Below, one piece after another: positions 19,356 to 27,981 of a stretch of DNA of 64,000 bases. Within the stretch, counting starts at the first letter, position 1. Each line of letters begins with the position of its first letter. Under the pieces are notes generated by a model. That model was not told where the DNA came from. It did not search any database and worked only from the letters and a program-made list of their open reading frames with translations. A program made the position numbers and the translations under genes. The DNA is from Streptomyces hyderabadensis (GTDB lineage: Bacteria > Actinomycetota > Actinomycetes > Streptomycetales > Streptomycetaceae). The stretch is from NCBI RefSeq assembly GCF_020404845.1, contig NZ_JAIOJZ010000033.1, positions 16,032 through 80,031 on the forward strand. Reading direction: 5' to 3'.

Positions 19356-20171
19356 TCACTGCTCGGCGACGGCCCGGACCGTGGCGCCGTCTTCGCTGGT
19401 CAGCGTGAGGGTTTCTTGATCGATCCGATAGTCGACCCGGCCGTCGAAGAGGGCGAGGAGCCGCTTCTCGGCGTCCATGAGTGAGCCTTCGCACACCATT
19501 CGGGTGGTGGACGGGGCGCCGAGGGTGATACTGCCGTCGCTGACGGTGGCCCCGGCGTTCACACGGTTGCAGGGGAGTCGTCCGGCGACGGTCTTCGCGT
19601 CCTGGTCGAAGGTGAGGCGGGCGCGGCCCTTGTCGCCCTTCTGGCCCGGGGCGTCCACGACCCACGCCGTGCCGTACAGGGGTGCGTCCTCGGACCTGCT
19701 GAGCCGGACGGTGTCGCCGTCGGCGGTGGTGAGGGTGAGCCGCTCGCCCTCGCTCTTCGTGGTGAGCGAGCCGGTGCTGAGGGCGCGGCCGAGGGACTTC
19801 TCGAAGCCGGCGGGGGTCGTGGCGCAGGCCTTCTCGGTGAACATGGCGTCGCTGAGCCGGACCCGCTGGTCCTCGCCTGCGCCCTCGACGTCGGCGCGGG
19901 CGCTGAAGCTGTTGCAGCCGGTGCTGCCCGCGGCTTCGCCGCCGTCGTCGATCCGTACGTGTGCCGTGTCCGGCGCGCGGTGGGTGGCGCCGTCGACGGT
20001 GACGCTGTCGATGCTCCACCGGACGCCGGTGATGCGCTGTTCGCCGGCCCCCACGGAACCACTGCCGGTGTCGTCGGCCTGCTCGCTGCCGCAGGCCGCG
20101 GCGAGCGGGACGAGCGCGGCGACGGCGGCCACGGTCAGGGTCATGCTGCGCTGCTTCGTCTGCCTGTACAT
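19356..20171 (-). CDS. META-domain lipoprotein
   Basis: The 271-residue product has a signal peptide ending in a lipobox (AALVPLAAACGS, Cys about residue 27). Two META/HslJ-like domains follow. The first contains GSTGCNSFSARADVEG, and the second, after AWVVDAPG, contains GRLPCNRVNAGATVSDG. The cysteine in each may be structural. Proteins of this family have been tied to heat-inducible or motility phenotypes in enteric bacteria; the role in Streptomyces is unknown. It probably faces outward, attached to the membrane. Confidence 0.85.
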   Translation of the reverse strand: MYRQTKQRSMTLTVAAVAALVPLAAACGSEQADDTGSGSVGAGEQRITGVRWSIDSVTVDGATHRAPDTAHVRIDDGGEAAGSTGCNSFSARADVEGAGEDQRVRLSDAMFTEKACATTPAGFEKSLGRALSTGSLTTKSEGERLTLTTADGDTVRLSRSEDAPLYGTAWVVDAPGQKGDKGRARLTFDQDAKTVAGRLPCNRVNAGATVSDGSITLGAPSTTRMVCEGSLMDAEKRLLALFDGRVDYRIDQETLTLTSEDGATVRAVAEQ

Positions 20172-20231
20172 GCCGATTCGACGGAGACGGGGAAGGTCCG
20201 GTTCCCGTCCGTTCCCCCCACGGCTCCTCCC

Positions 20232-21029
20232 TCAGCCCAGCAGCGGCAGCAGGGCTGCGAGGTCGGCCCGCTCCCCGCTCGCGCTGACCTTCGCCGCGTC
20301 CAGGGCGTCCTTCCAGGTCAGCCGCCCGGTGGCCAGCCGGACCCAGGTCAGCGGGTCGGTCTCGACCACGTTGGGCGGGGTGCCCCGGGTGTGCCGGGGG
20401 CCCTCGACGCACTGCACGACCGCGTACGGCGGGATTCGCACCTCCGTCGAGCCGCCGGGCGCCTTCACGGCGAGGGTGTCGGCCAGCAGCCGGGTCGCGG
20501 CGGCGAGCGCCTGCCGGTCGCAGGGGATGTCGAGGCCGGGGACGGCGGCGTTCAGGTCGTCGGTGTGCACGACCAGTTCGACGGTCCGGGTGACGACGTA
20601 GTCGGCCAGCGGCAGGGCGCCCGCGCCGGTGGGGAGCAGCCTGCCGCCGGGGTGGGTGTCGAGCCGCTCGGTGAAGCGCCGCTCCACCTCGGCGAGGTGG
20701 GCGTCGAGGTCGCGGTGCTCGGCGGCGAGCCGCCGGGCCGTCCCGGCGATGGCGTCCGCGTCGGCGCCGATCGCGGACGGCCAGTCCAGCAGCCGCCCGT
20801 CCTGCCGCGCCGGTTCCGGCTCCCCCAGCAGCCGGTCCACGGCGGTCAGCGCCATCCCGACGTGCGCGACCAGCTCCCGCACGGTCCAGTCCCCGAGCCG
20901 CGTGGGCAGCGCGAGCTGCTCGGGGGTGAGGGTGCGGACGGCCGCCCGTACGTTGCCGAACTGAGCGAGGACGGCGGCACGGGTGCGGGCGGGGTCGTAG
21001 GCGCGGGGGCGTTTTCTGGCCGGGGGCAT
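20232..21029 (-). CDS. Maleylpyruvate isomerase / mycothiol-dependent family protein
   Basis: This 265-residue protein has an N-terminal DinB-like four-helix domain with LPTRLGDWTVRELVAHVGMA (about residues 41-60), where His would bind the metal in mycothiol-dependent enzymes. The C-terminal part resembles a sterol-carrier-type domain. Family members use mycothiol in isomerisation or detoxification; no specific reaction can be assigned here. It diverges from the Uma2 gene, with starts about 130 bp apart. Confidence 0.8.
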   Translation of the reverse strand: MPPARKRPRAYDPARTRAAVLAQFGNVRAAVRTLTPEQLALPTRLGDWTVRELVAHVGMALTAVDRLLGEPEPARQDGRLLDWPSAIGADADAIAGTARRLAAEHRDLDAHLAEVERRFTERLDTHPGGRLLPTGAGALPLADYVVTRTVELVVHTDDLNAAVPGLDIPCDRQALAAATRLLADTLAVKAPGGSTEVRIPPYAVVQCVEGPRHTRGTPPNVVETDPLTWVRLATGRLTWKDALDAAKVSASGERADLAALLPLLG

Positions 21030-21156
21030 GGGGGGAGCTTATGCGGGGGCCGGGAAGGCGGTCACCCGTACGTGTACACGGCCACGGAGAACGCTCCGGG
21101 GCACCGCTGCGCGGCCACACTGGTCTGCGCCAGGAAGGACCCGCGGCAGGAGGGAC

Positions 21157-21732
21157 ATGGCCGGACACGCGCCTCAGATGTCGGTCGAGGAGTTCGAGAC
21201 GATCGCTCACGCCGCACCCAGGACCGTCACGCTTGAGTTCATGGGCGGACAGGTCGGAGTCAAGAAGGGCATGGACGGGGACCGGAGCACCGTCGTGTCC
21301 TGGCTGGCCCGGCGGTGCATGCAGAGCCGACCCGAGCTGGATCTCTGCTACGGCCGAGGACTCCGGGTCGACGCGTACCGGCGGAGCAGGGCACGACCGG
21401 ACGCCGTACTCGCGCCCGAGGCCCATTTCGCCGGGCACGGAGCATGGTCCGACCCGGACGGAGCGCTCATGGTCGTCGAGGTCACCTCGTACGACCCGGA
21501 CACGGACCGGCTGGCCCGGCACGAGAAACCGGGCGCCTACGGGCAGGCCGGGATTCCCCTGTACTTCCTGATCGACCGGGACTCCCGCACGCTCAAGGTG
21601 CACACCCACCCGGACCGGCGGATCGGTGGCTACCGCGACGTCCGCGTCGCGAAGTTCGGCGAGACGGTGACCCTCCCCGACCCGGTCGGCATCGAACTCG
21701 ACACCGAGATCCTCGAGAACTACGTGCGATAG
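21157..21732 (+). CDS. Uma2 family (PD-(D/E)xK fold) protein
   Basis: This 191-residue protein has the Uma2 layout: MSVEEFETIAH near the N-terminus, an RPDAVLAPEA strand-helix piece, VVEVTSYDPDTDRLARHEK, and YGQAGIPLYFLIDRDSRTL. Asp in RPD and Glu in VEV are the expected nuclease-fold acidic residues. The family is expanded in Streptomyces and cyanobacteria and its role is not established. The ATG at 21157 follows GGAGG by about 5 nt. Confidence 0.88.
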   Translation: MAGHAPQMSVEEFETIAHAAPRTVTLEFMGGQVGVKKGMDGDRSTVVSWLARRCMQSRPELDLCYGRGLRVDAYRRSRARPDAVLAPEAHFAGHGAWSDPDGALMVVEVTSYDPDTDRLARHEKPGAYGQAGIPLYFLIDRDSRTLKVHTHPDRRIGGYRDVRVAKFGETVTLPDPVGIELDTEILENYVR

Positions 21733-21742
21733 CGACGACAAC

Positions 21743-21778
21743 GCCGAGGCCCCGTCCAGAAGCGGACGGGGCCTCGGC
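21743..21778. terminator. Strong bidirectional terminator, Uma2 gene / purL
   Basis: A perfect 15-bp stem (GCCGAGGCCCCGTCC and its complement) with a 6-nt loop separates two convergent genes. Confidence 0.8.
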
Positions 21779-21791
21779 CGTGTGGGGCCCG

Positions 21792-24050
21792 CTACGCCAG
21801 CAGCCCCGGGATCGTGCCCTCGTGCGCCTCGCGCAGCTCGGTCAGGGACAGCGAGAACTCGCCCTGGACCTCGACCGCGTCGCCGTCGACCACGCCGATG
21901 CGGGTGACCGGCAGGCCGCGGGCGCCGCACATGTCGTTGAAGCGGACCTCCTCCGAGCGCGGGACGGCGACGACCGCACGGCCCGCCGACTCCGAGAAGA
22001 GGAAGGTGAAGGCGTCCAGCCCGTCCGGTACGACCAGACGCGCGCCCTTGCCGCCCAGCAGCGCCGACTCGACGACCGCCTGGACCAGACCGCCGTCGGA
22101 CAGGTCGTGCGCGGAGTCGATCATGCCGTCGCGGGAGGCGGAGATCAGGATCTCGCCGAGCAGCCGCTCGCGCTCCAGGTCGACCTTCGGGGGCAGGCCG
22201 CCGAGGTGGTCGTGGATCACCTGGGACCAGGCCGAGCCGCCGAACTCCTCGCGGGTGTCGCCGAGGAGGTACAGCAGCTGGCCGTCCTCCTGGAAGGCGA
22301 CCGGCGTGCGGCGGGCCACGTCGTCGATGACGCCGAGGACCGCGACCACCGGGGTGGGGTGGATGGCGGCCTCGCCGGTCTGGTTGTAGAGCGAGACGTT
22401 GCCGCCGGTCACCGGGGTGCCGAGCTGGAGGCAGCCGTCGGCCAGGCCGCGCACGGCCTCCGCGAACTGCCACATCACCGCCGGGTCCTCCGGCGAGCCG
22501 AAGTTCAGGCAGTCGGAGACCGCGAGCGGCTTCGCGCCGGTCGTGGCGACGTTGCGGTACGCCTCCGCCAGCGCCAGCTGCGCGCCCGTGTACGGGTCGA
22601 GCTTGGCGTACCGGCCGTTGCCGTCGGTGGCGATGGCGACGCCGAGGCCGGACTCCTCGTCCACCCGGATCATGCCCGAGTCCTCGGGCTGGGCGAGCAC
22701 GGTGTTGCCCTGCACGAAGTGGTCGTACTGCTGGGTGATCCACTGCTTGGACGCCTGGTTGGGCGAGCCGACCAGCTTCAGGACCTGGTCCTTCAGCTCG
22801 TCGCCCGTCTGCGGGCGCGGCAGCTTGTTCGCGTCGTCGGCCTGGAGGGCGTCCTGCCAGTCCGGGCGGGCGTACGGGCGCTCGTAGACCGGGCCGTCGT
22901 GGGCGACGGTGCGCGGGTCGACGTCGACGATCTTGCCGCCGTGCCAGAAGATCTCCAGGCGGTCGCCGTCCGTGACCTCACCGATCACCGTGGCGATGAC
23001 GTCCCACTTGTCGCAGATCTCCAGGAAGCGGTCGACCTTCTCCGGCTCGACCACCGCGCACATCCGCTCCTGCGACTCGCTCATGAGGATTTCCTCGGGC
23101 GAGAGGGTCGAGTCGCGCAGGGGGACGTCGTCCAGGGTGACGCGCATGCCGCCGGAGCCGTTCGAGGCCAGCTCGCTGGTCGCGCAGGACAGGCCCGCCG
23201 CGCCCAGGTCCTGGATGCCGACGACCAGCTTCTCGGCGAACGCCTCCAGGGTGCACTCGATGAGGAGCTTCTCCTGGAAGGGGTCGCCGACCTGGACGGC
23301 GGGACGCTTGGACGGCTTGGCGTCGTCGAAGGTCTCGGAGGCGAGGATCGACGCTCCGCCGATGCCGTCGCCGCCGGTCCGGGCCCCGTACAGGATGACC
23401 TTGTTGCCCGCGCCGGACGCCTTCGCGAGGTGGATGTCCTCGTGCCGCATCACGCCGATGGCACCGGCGTTGACCAGCGGGTTGCCCTGGTAGCAGGCGT
23501 CGAAGACGACCTCGCCGCCGATGTTGGGCAGGCCCAGGCAGTTGCCGTAGCCGCCAATGCCCGCGACGACGCCCGGGAGGACCCGCTTGGTGTCGGGGTG
23601 GTCCGCCGCGCCGAAGCGCAGGGGGTCCACGACGGCGACCGGGCGGGCGCCCATCGCGATGATGTCGCGGACGATGCCGCCGACGCCCGTGGCCGCGCCC
23701 TGGTAGGGCTCGACGTAGGAGGGGTGGTTGTGCGACTCGACCTTGAAGGTGACCGCGTAGCCCTGGCCGACGTCGACGACACCGGCGTTCTCGCCGATGC
23801 CGACGAGCATCGCGTCGGACTCGGGTGCCTTCTCGCCGAACTGGCGCAGATGGACCTTGCTGCTCTTGTACGAGCAGTGCTCGGACCACATCACCGAGTA
23901 CATGGCCAGCTCCGCGCCGGTGGGGCGGCGGCCGAGGATCTCCACGACCCTCTCGTACTCGTCCTTCTTCAGGCCCAGCTCGGCCCAGGGCAGCTCGACG
24001 TCGGGGGTCGCGGTCGCGTGCTCGACCGTGTCCAGAGGCGTCCGGCTCAT
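21792..24050 (-). CDS. purL: Phosphoribosylformylglycinamidine synthase subunit PurL
   Basis: This 752-residue small-type PurL is the synthetase subunit that turns FGAR into FGAM using ammonia channelled from PurQ, with PurS as bridge. Motifs include YSVMWSEHCSYKSSK near the N-terminus, ESHNHPS, a GGxGxGGAS-type loop (GGDGIGGASILAS), QDLGAAGLSCA and ISASRDGMIDSAHDLSDGG. The ATG at 24050 overlaps the purQ stop by 4 bp (ATGA), so translation is probably coupled. The short length agrees with the separate PurS and PurQ genes upstream. Confidence 0.97.
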   Translation of the reverse strand: MSRTPLDTVEHATATPDVELPWAELGLKKDEYERVVEILGRRPTGAELAMYSVMWSEHCSYKSSKVHLRQFGEKAPESDAMLVGIGENAGVVDVGQGYAVTFKVESHNHPSYVEPYQGAATGVGGIVRDIIAMGARPVAVVDPLRFGAADHPDTKRVLPGVVAGIGGYGNCLGLPNIGGEVVFDACYQGNPLVNAGAIGVMRHEDIHLAKASGAGNKVILYGARTGGDGIGGASILASETFDDAKPSKRPAVQVGDPFQEKLLIECTLEAFAEKLVVGIQDLGAAGLSCATSELASNGSGGMRVTLDDVPLRDSTLSPEEILMSESQERMCAVVEPEKVDRFLEICDKWDVIATVIGEVTDGDRLEIFWHGGKIVDVDPRTVAHDGPVYERPYARPDWQDALQADDANKLPRPQTGDELKDQVLKLVGSPNQASKQWITQQYDHFVQGNTVLAQPEDSGMIRVDEESGLGVAIATDGNGRYAKLDPYTGAQLALAEAYRNVATTGAKPLAVSDCLNFGSPEDPAVMWQFAEAVRGLADGCLQLGTPVTGGNVSLYNQTGEAAIHPTPVVAVLGVIDDVARRTPVAFQEDGQLLYLLGDTREEFGGSAWSQVIHDHLGGLPPKVDLERERLLGEILISASRDGMIDSAHDLSDGGLVQAVVESALLGGKGARLVVPDGLDAFTFLFSESAGRAVVAVPRSEEVRFNDMCGARGLPVTRIGVVDGDAVEVQGEFSLSLTELREAHEGTIPGLLA

Positions 24051-24727
24051 GCGTTGACCAGCTTCTTGAGGATCGAGGTGAAGAACGGCAGGCCGTCGGT
24101 ACGGCCCGTACCGATCAGCGACTCGACGGCGTGCTCGGGGTGCGGCATGAGGCCGACGACGTTCCCGGCGGCGTTGGTGATGCCGGCGATGTCGTTGAGC
24201 GAGCCGTTCGGGTTGAAGTCCAGGTACCGGAAGGCGACCCGGCCCTCGGCCTCCAGCTCGTCCAGCGTCCGCCGGTCGGCGACGTAGCGGCCGTCCATGT
24301 TCTTCAGCGGGATGTGGATCTCCTGGCCGGCGGCGTAGTCGCTGGTCCAGGACGTGTCCGCGTTCTCCACCCGCAGCTTCTGGTCGCGGCAGATGAAGTG
24401 CAGGTGGTCGTTGCCCAGCATGCCGCCGGGCAGCAGGTGGGCCTCGGTGAGGATCTGGAAGCCGTTGCAGATGCCCAGCACCGGCAGACCGGCCTTGGCC
24501 TGGTCGATGACGGTGTCCATCACCGGCGAGAAGCGCGCGATGGCACCGGCGCGCAGATAATCGCCGTACGAGAAACCGCCGCACAGCACCACGGCGTCGA
24601 CCTGCTTGAGGTCCTTGTCCTTGTGCCAGAGGGCGACGGGTTCGGCACCGGCGACGCGGATGGCGCGCTGCGTGTCCCGGTCGTCGAGGCTGCCGGGGAA
24701 AGTGACGACGCCAATACGAGCGGTCAC
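24047..24727 (-). CDS. purQ: Phosphoribosylformylglycinamidine synthase subunit PurQ
   Basis: The 226-residue class I glutaminase subunit has the oxyanion loop CGGFSYGDYLRAG (49-61), the nucleophile Cys87 in LGICNGFQ, and the His/Glu pair in MPHPEHAVE near the C-terminus. It releases ammonia from glutamine for PurL. It overlaps purS and purL by 4 bp each. Confidence 0.97.
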   Translation of the reverse strand: MTARIGVVTFPGSLDDRDTQRAIRVAGAEPVALWHKDKDLKQVDAVVLCGGFSYGDYLRAGAIARFSPVMDTVIDQAKAGLPVLGICNGFQILTEAHLLPGGMLGNDHLHFICRDQKLRVENADTSWTSDYAAGQEIHIPLKNMDGRYVADRRTLDELEAEGRVAFRYLDFNPNGSLNDIAGITNAAGNVVGLMPHPEHAVESLIGTGRTDGLPFFTSILKKLVNA

Positions 24728-24996
24728 TTCGCCGCCCCCGCGACTACGTCTTCGGACTCGACCTTGACGGTGAAGTCCTCGATCACGGTGTTGGCGAGGA
24801 AGGATTCCGCAAGATCATGGATGCGGGCGAGGGCGGCCTCGTCGACCGGCCCGTCCACTTCCAGTTCGAATCGCTTTCCCTGACGGACGTCCGAGATCCC
24901 TTCGAAACCCAGTCGCGGCAGTGCGCGCTGCACCGCCTGGCCCTGGGGGTCGAGGATCTCCGGCTTGAGCATGACGTCGACTACGACGCGTGCCAC
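24724..24996 (-). CDS. purS: Phosphoribosylformylglycinamidine synthase subunit PurS
   Basis: This protein of about 90 residues is the PurS dimer subunit: VDVMLKPEILDPQGQAVQRA, LGFEGISDVRQGKRFELEV and a final AAK. It joins PurL and PurQ and shapes the ammonia path. I place the start at the GTG at 24996 (MARVVVDVML), with GGGAG five bases upstream. A GTG two codons earlier (25002) is possible. It is the first gene of purS-purQ-purL. Confidence 0.95.
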   Translation of the reverse strand: MARVVVDVMLKPEILDPQGQAVQRALPRLGFEGISDVRQGKRFELEVDGPVDEAALARIHDLAESFLANTVIEDFTVKVESEDVVAGAAK

Positions 24997-25346
24997 TGGC
25001 ACTCCCGGTGTGTGGTGCTGAGCAGGTTCCTTCAGACTACCCGTACAAAATTTCTACGCGCGTAGCCTTGGAGGAAACTACGTGAGCCCAGTCACGATCC
25101 GGCATCGGGAGGGGGCGGCCGAGAAAAGCTTCTGGAAAGATCCGGGATCGACCGCCGACACCTATTGCCCAGGGGACACGCGGGCAGATTTAGTCGGTCT
25201 TCCCATTGCAATGCCGGGCACTGTACAAATGAAATGTCATTAGCCGATACTTTGCCCAATTACAGGCGAACAGTCGGCATCATCGCGGCGTCCTGGCAGG
25301 TTCTGGCACGTCACCGCGGAGATGCCGCACGAAGGGACCGATATTC
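24997..25346. other. Divergent promoter region purS / lsrL
   Basis: The 350 bp between divergent starts hold no supported gene and are less GC-rich than the surroundings, with AATTTCTACGCG near purS and AATGAAATGTCATTAGCC near the lsrL side. Promoters for both genes should be here. I see no clear purine-repressor-type box. Confidence 0.45.
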
Positions 25347-25664
25347 GTGGCGCAGCGTGTCGTGGTCACTCTCTTTGACGACATCGACGGCTCGGAAGCG
25401 GCGGAGACGGTCGCCTTCGGAGTCGACGGCCGTATGTACGAGATCGACCTGAACGAAGCCAATGCCCGGAAACTGCGCAAGGCGCTGGAGCCGTACGTCT
25501 CGGCCGGCCGCAAGCGCTCCCGGTCCGGCAAGGCCTACCGGCAGACGGAGGTCGCGCCCGACCCGGCGGCGGTCCGCGCCTGGGCGCAGGCGAACCGGAT
25601 GGACGTGCCCGCGCGGGGCCGGATCCCGAAGAAGGTGTACGAGGCCTTCGCCGAGGCGCAGTGA
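25347..25664 (+). CDS. lsrL: Lsr2-family nucleoid protein
   Basis: This 105-residue protein has the Lsr2 N-terminal dimerisation domain (MAQRVVVTLFDDIDG, then VAFGVDGRMYEIDLNEANA) and the C-terminal DNA-binding domain with the AT-hook-like core ARGRIPKKVYEAFAEA. Lsr2 coats AT-rich, often foreign, DNA and silences it. The position next to purS matches the second Streptomyces paralogue, LsrL. The start is the GTG at 25347 with GAAGGGA upstream. Confidence 0.93.
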   Translation: MAQRVVVTLFDDIDGSEAAETVAFGVDGRMYEIDLNEANARKLRKALEPYVSAGRKRSRSGKAYRQTEVAPDPAAVRAWAQANRMDVPARGRIPKKVYEAFAEAQ

Positions 25665-25800
25665 GCCGGCACCGGTCAGGAGGGGCCGACGGCCGCTCAG
25701 CCGCCCCTCGCGGCAACCGACTTGCGCGGCACCCCGGGTGATCAGCTAAAGTCTGGAGCACGCCGAGGGGCGAGGCCGAAAGGCCCAGCTCACGGAACAC

Positions 25801-25872
25801 GCGGGTGTAGTTCAGTAGTAGAACATCCCCCTTCCAGGGGGAAGGCGCAGTGTGCAATTCCTGTCACCCGCT
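25801..25872 (+). tRNA. tRNA-Gly (TCC)
   Basis: The 72-nt cloverleaf has acceptor GCGGGTG/CACCCGC, anticodon loop CTTCCAG (anticodon TCC) and a less usual T-loop region (GTGCAATTCC). The discriminator base is T. Confidence 0.9.
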
Positions 25873-25952
25873 CTGCATCGCCGTACCGGCCGCTCGATTG
25901 GATCAGGTAGGCTGGTGCTCGCACCGATCGGTGAAGGCCGGTCGGAGGCATT

Positions 25953-26025
25953 GCGGACGTAGCTCAGTTGGTAGAGCGCAACCTTGCCAAGGTTGAGGTC
26001 GCGAGTTCGAGCCTCGTCGTCCGCT
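25953..26025 (+). tRNA. tRNA-Gly (GCC), copy 1
   Basis: The 73-nt cloverleaf has anticodon loop TTGCCAA (anticodon GCC). It differs from the tRNA-Gly at 29899-29971 at three positions; two of these form a compensating G-C to A-T change in the acceptor stem. Confidence 0.95.
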
Positions 26026-26034
26026 CGGGAATCA

Positions 26035-26060
26035 GACCCCGGTCCTCCAGGACCGGGGTC
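26035..26060 (+). terminator. Rho-independent terminator after tRNA-Gly
   Basis: A perfect 11-bp stem (GACCCCGGTCC/GGACCGGGGTC) is followed at once by TTTTCGT. Confidence 0.85.
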
Positions 26061-26169
26061 TTTTCGTGCCACCGGCGCCGGTGCCCTGTGGGCCGGGTCT
26101 GACATTTGTCATGTCCGGTGATGACGGCTCGCACTGTCGTCCCGCCCGGGGCGCCGGAATCCTTGAGGC

Positions 26170-27141
26170 ATGCAAACCAACGGACACGAACACGTGATTG
26201 AGGTCACCGACCTTCGGCGTGTGTACGGGGGCGGGTTCGAGGCCGTGCGCGGGGTCGACTTCTCCGTGCGCCGCGGTGAGGTCTTCGCGCTGCTCGGCAC
26301 CAACGGCGCCGGCAAGACGTCGACGGTCGAGCTGCTGGAGGGGCTCGCCGCTCCGGCCAGCGGGCGGGTGCGCGTCCTCGGGCACGACCCGTACACCGAG
26401 CGGGCCGCCGTACGCCCCCGCACCGGGGTGATGCTCCAGGAGGGCGGTTTCCCCTCCGAGCTGACGGTCGCCGAGACGGCACGGATGTGGGCGGGGTGCG
26501 TGAGCGGCGCACGGTCGCCCGCCGAGGTGCTGGCGCTGGTCGGTCTGGAGGCGAAGACCGGCACCCGGGTGAAGCAGCTGTCCGGGGGCCAGCGGCGCCG
26601 CCTGGACCTGGCGCTCGCCCTGCTCGGCGACCCCGAGGTGCTCTTCCTGGACGAGCCCAGCACCGGCCTCGACGCCGAAGGCCGCCGGGACACCTGGGAG
26701 TTGGTGAGCGCGCTGCGCGACCGCGGTACGACGGTGCTGCTGACCACGCACTACCTGGAGGAGGCCGAGAACCTCGCCGACCGGCTCGCGATCATGCACG
26801 AGGGCCGGATCGCCGCCACCGGCACCCCGGCCGAGGTGACCGCCGCGCAGCCGTCCCGCATCTCCTTCGAACTGCCCGACGGCTACTTCGTGGGCGACCT
26901 GCCGCCGCTCGCGGAACTGGGCGTGAGCGAGCACGAGGTCGACGGCCGCGTGGTGAAGCTGCGCACCCGGGAACTCCAGCGCGCGGCCACCGGCCTGCTG
27001 GTGTGGGCCGGGCAGGCCGGAGTGGAGCTGCGCCGCCTGGACGTGCGCTCGGCGTCCCTTGAGGAGGCCTTCCTCAGCATCGCCAAGGAGGTGTCCGCGA
27101 AGGCGGGCGGCCCCACGACGAAGAAGGAGTACGCGGCATGA
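26170..27141 (+). CDS. ABC transporter ATP-binding protein
   Basis: The 323-residue ATPase has Walker A GTNGAGKT (43-50), signature LSGGQ (137-141), Walker B LFLDEP (158-163) and the H-loop in LLTTHYLEEAE. The C-terminal extension fits the DrrA/daunorubicin-exporter branch. It pairs with the permease downstream, overlapping it by 4 bp (ATGA). Together they probably export a lipid or toxic compound. The adjacent two-component genes on the same strand are the likely regulators. Confidence 0.93.
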   Translation: MQTNGHEHVIEVTDLRRVYGGGFEAVRGVDFSVRRGEVFALLGTNGAGKTSTVELLEGLAAPASGRVRVLGHDPYTERAAVRPRTGVMLQEGGFPSELTVAETARMWAGCVSGARSPAEVLALVGLEAKTGTRVKQLSGGQRRRLDLALALLGDPEVLFLDEPSTGLDAEGRRDTWELVSALRDRGTTVLLTTHYLEEAENLADRLAIMHEGRIAATGTPAEVTAAQPSRISFELPDGYFVGDLPPLAELGVSEHEVDGRVVKLRTRELQRAATGLLVWAGQAGVELRRLDVRSASLEEAFLSIAKEVSAKAGGPTTKKEYAA

Positions 27142-27953
27142 GCGCCACGGACACACCGGCCCGCGCGGGGCGCACCGCCGGGACCGCGACCACCACGCCG
27201 ATGAGCCGCATGACCGCCCTCGCCCGCGCCGAGATGATCCTGCTCGGACGGAACAAGGGCACCGTCTTCGCCGCGCTGTTCATCCCGTTCGTGATGCCGT
27301 TCAGCGTGCGGGCGGGCGCCGAGGAGATGGACCTCGGCAAGGCCGGGCTGACCGTCGGCACGCTCGTGCTGCCCGCCGCGATCGGCTTCTCCCTGCTGTT
27401 CGCCGTGTACTCGGCCCTCGTCGGCGTCTTCGTCGTCCGGCGCGAGGAACTCGTCCTCAAGCGGCTGCGCACCGGCGAGCTGCGGGACGTGGAGATCCTC
27501 GGCGGCTCCGCGCTGCCCGCCGTGCTCAGCGGGCTGGTGCAGTCGCTGCTGCTCGCGGTGGGCTGCGTGGCACTGCTCGACCTGTCCGCGCCGTCGGCGC
27601 CCCACCTGACCGTCCTCGGGCTGCTGCTGGGGCTGGTGATGTGCGCCGCTCTCGCGGCCGTCACCGCGAGCTTCACCAGGACCGGTGAGAGCGCGCAGGT
27701 CACGCCGCTGCCGTTCACGTTCGTGTCGATGTTCGGCTCCGGCCTGTTCATTCCGCTGGACCTGCTCCCCGACCGGCTGGCCTCGGTGTGCGAGCTGCTG
27801 CCGCTGACGCCCGTCATCACGCTGGTGCGCGGCGGCTGGACCGGCGACCTGTCGGCCTCCGACGCCCTGGGCGCGACGGCGACGGCGGTGGCCTGGACCG
27901 TGCTCGCGGTGTTTGCTGTACGGCGGCGGTTCCGCTGGGAGCCGCGGCACTGA
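27138..27953 (+). CDS. ABC transporter permease
   Basis: This 271-residue ABC-2 type permease has about six hydrophobic segments, including GTVFAALFIPFVMPFS, LVLPAAIGFSLLFAVYSALVGVFV and VLGLLLGLVMCAALAAV. The conserved VFVVRREELVLKRLRTGEL loop is typical of Dnr/Nod exporters. Start ATG overlaps the ATPase stop. It forms the membrane half of the exporter. Confidence 0.92.
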   Translation: MSATDTPARAGRTAGTATTTPMSRMTALARAEMILLGRNKGTVFAALFIPFVMPFSVRAGAEEMDLGKAGLTVGTLVLPAAIGFSLLFAVYSALVGVFVVRREELVLKRLRTGELRDVEILGGSALPAVLSGLVQSLLLAVGCVALLDLSAPSAPHLTVLGLLLGLVMCAALAAVTASFTRTGESAQVTPLPFTFVSMFGSGLFIPLDLLPDRLASVCELLPLTPVITLVRGGWTGDLSASDALGATATAVAWTVLAVFAVRRRFRWEPRH

Positions 27954-27981
27954 CGTACAGGAACGTGCGAGGGCGTACGAG

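Noticed and set aside
19345..22743. 1132-codon minus-strand frame
   Set aside because: It crosses three other genes in the wrong frame, including the Uma2 gene on the opposite strand and the end of purL.
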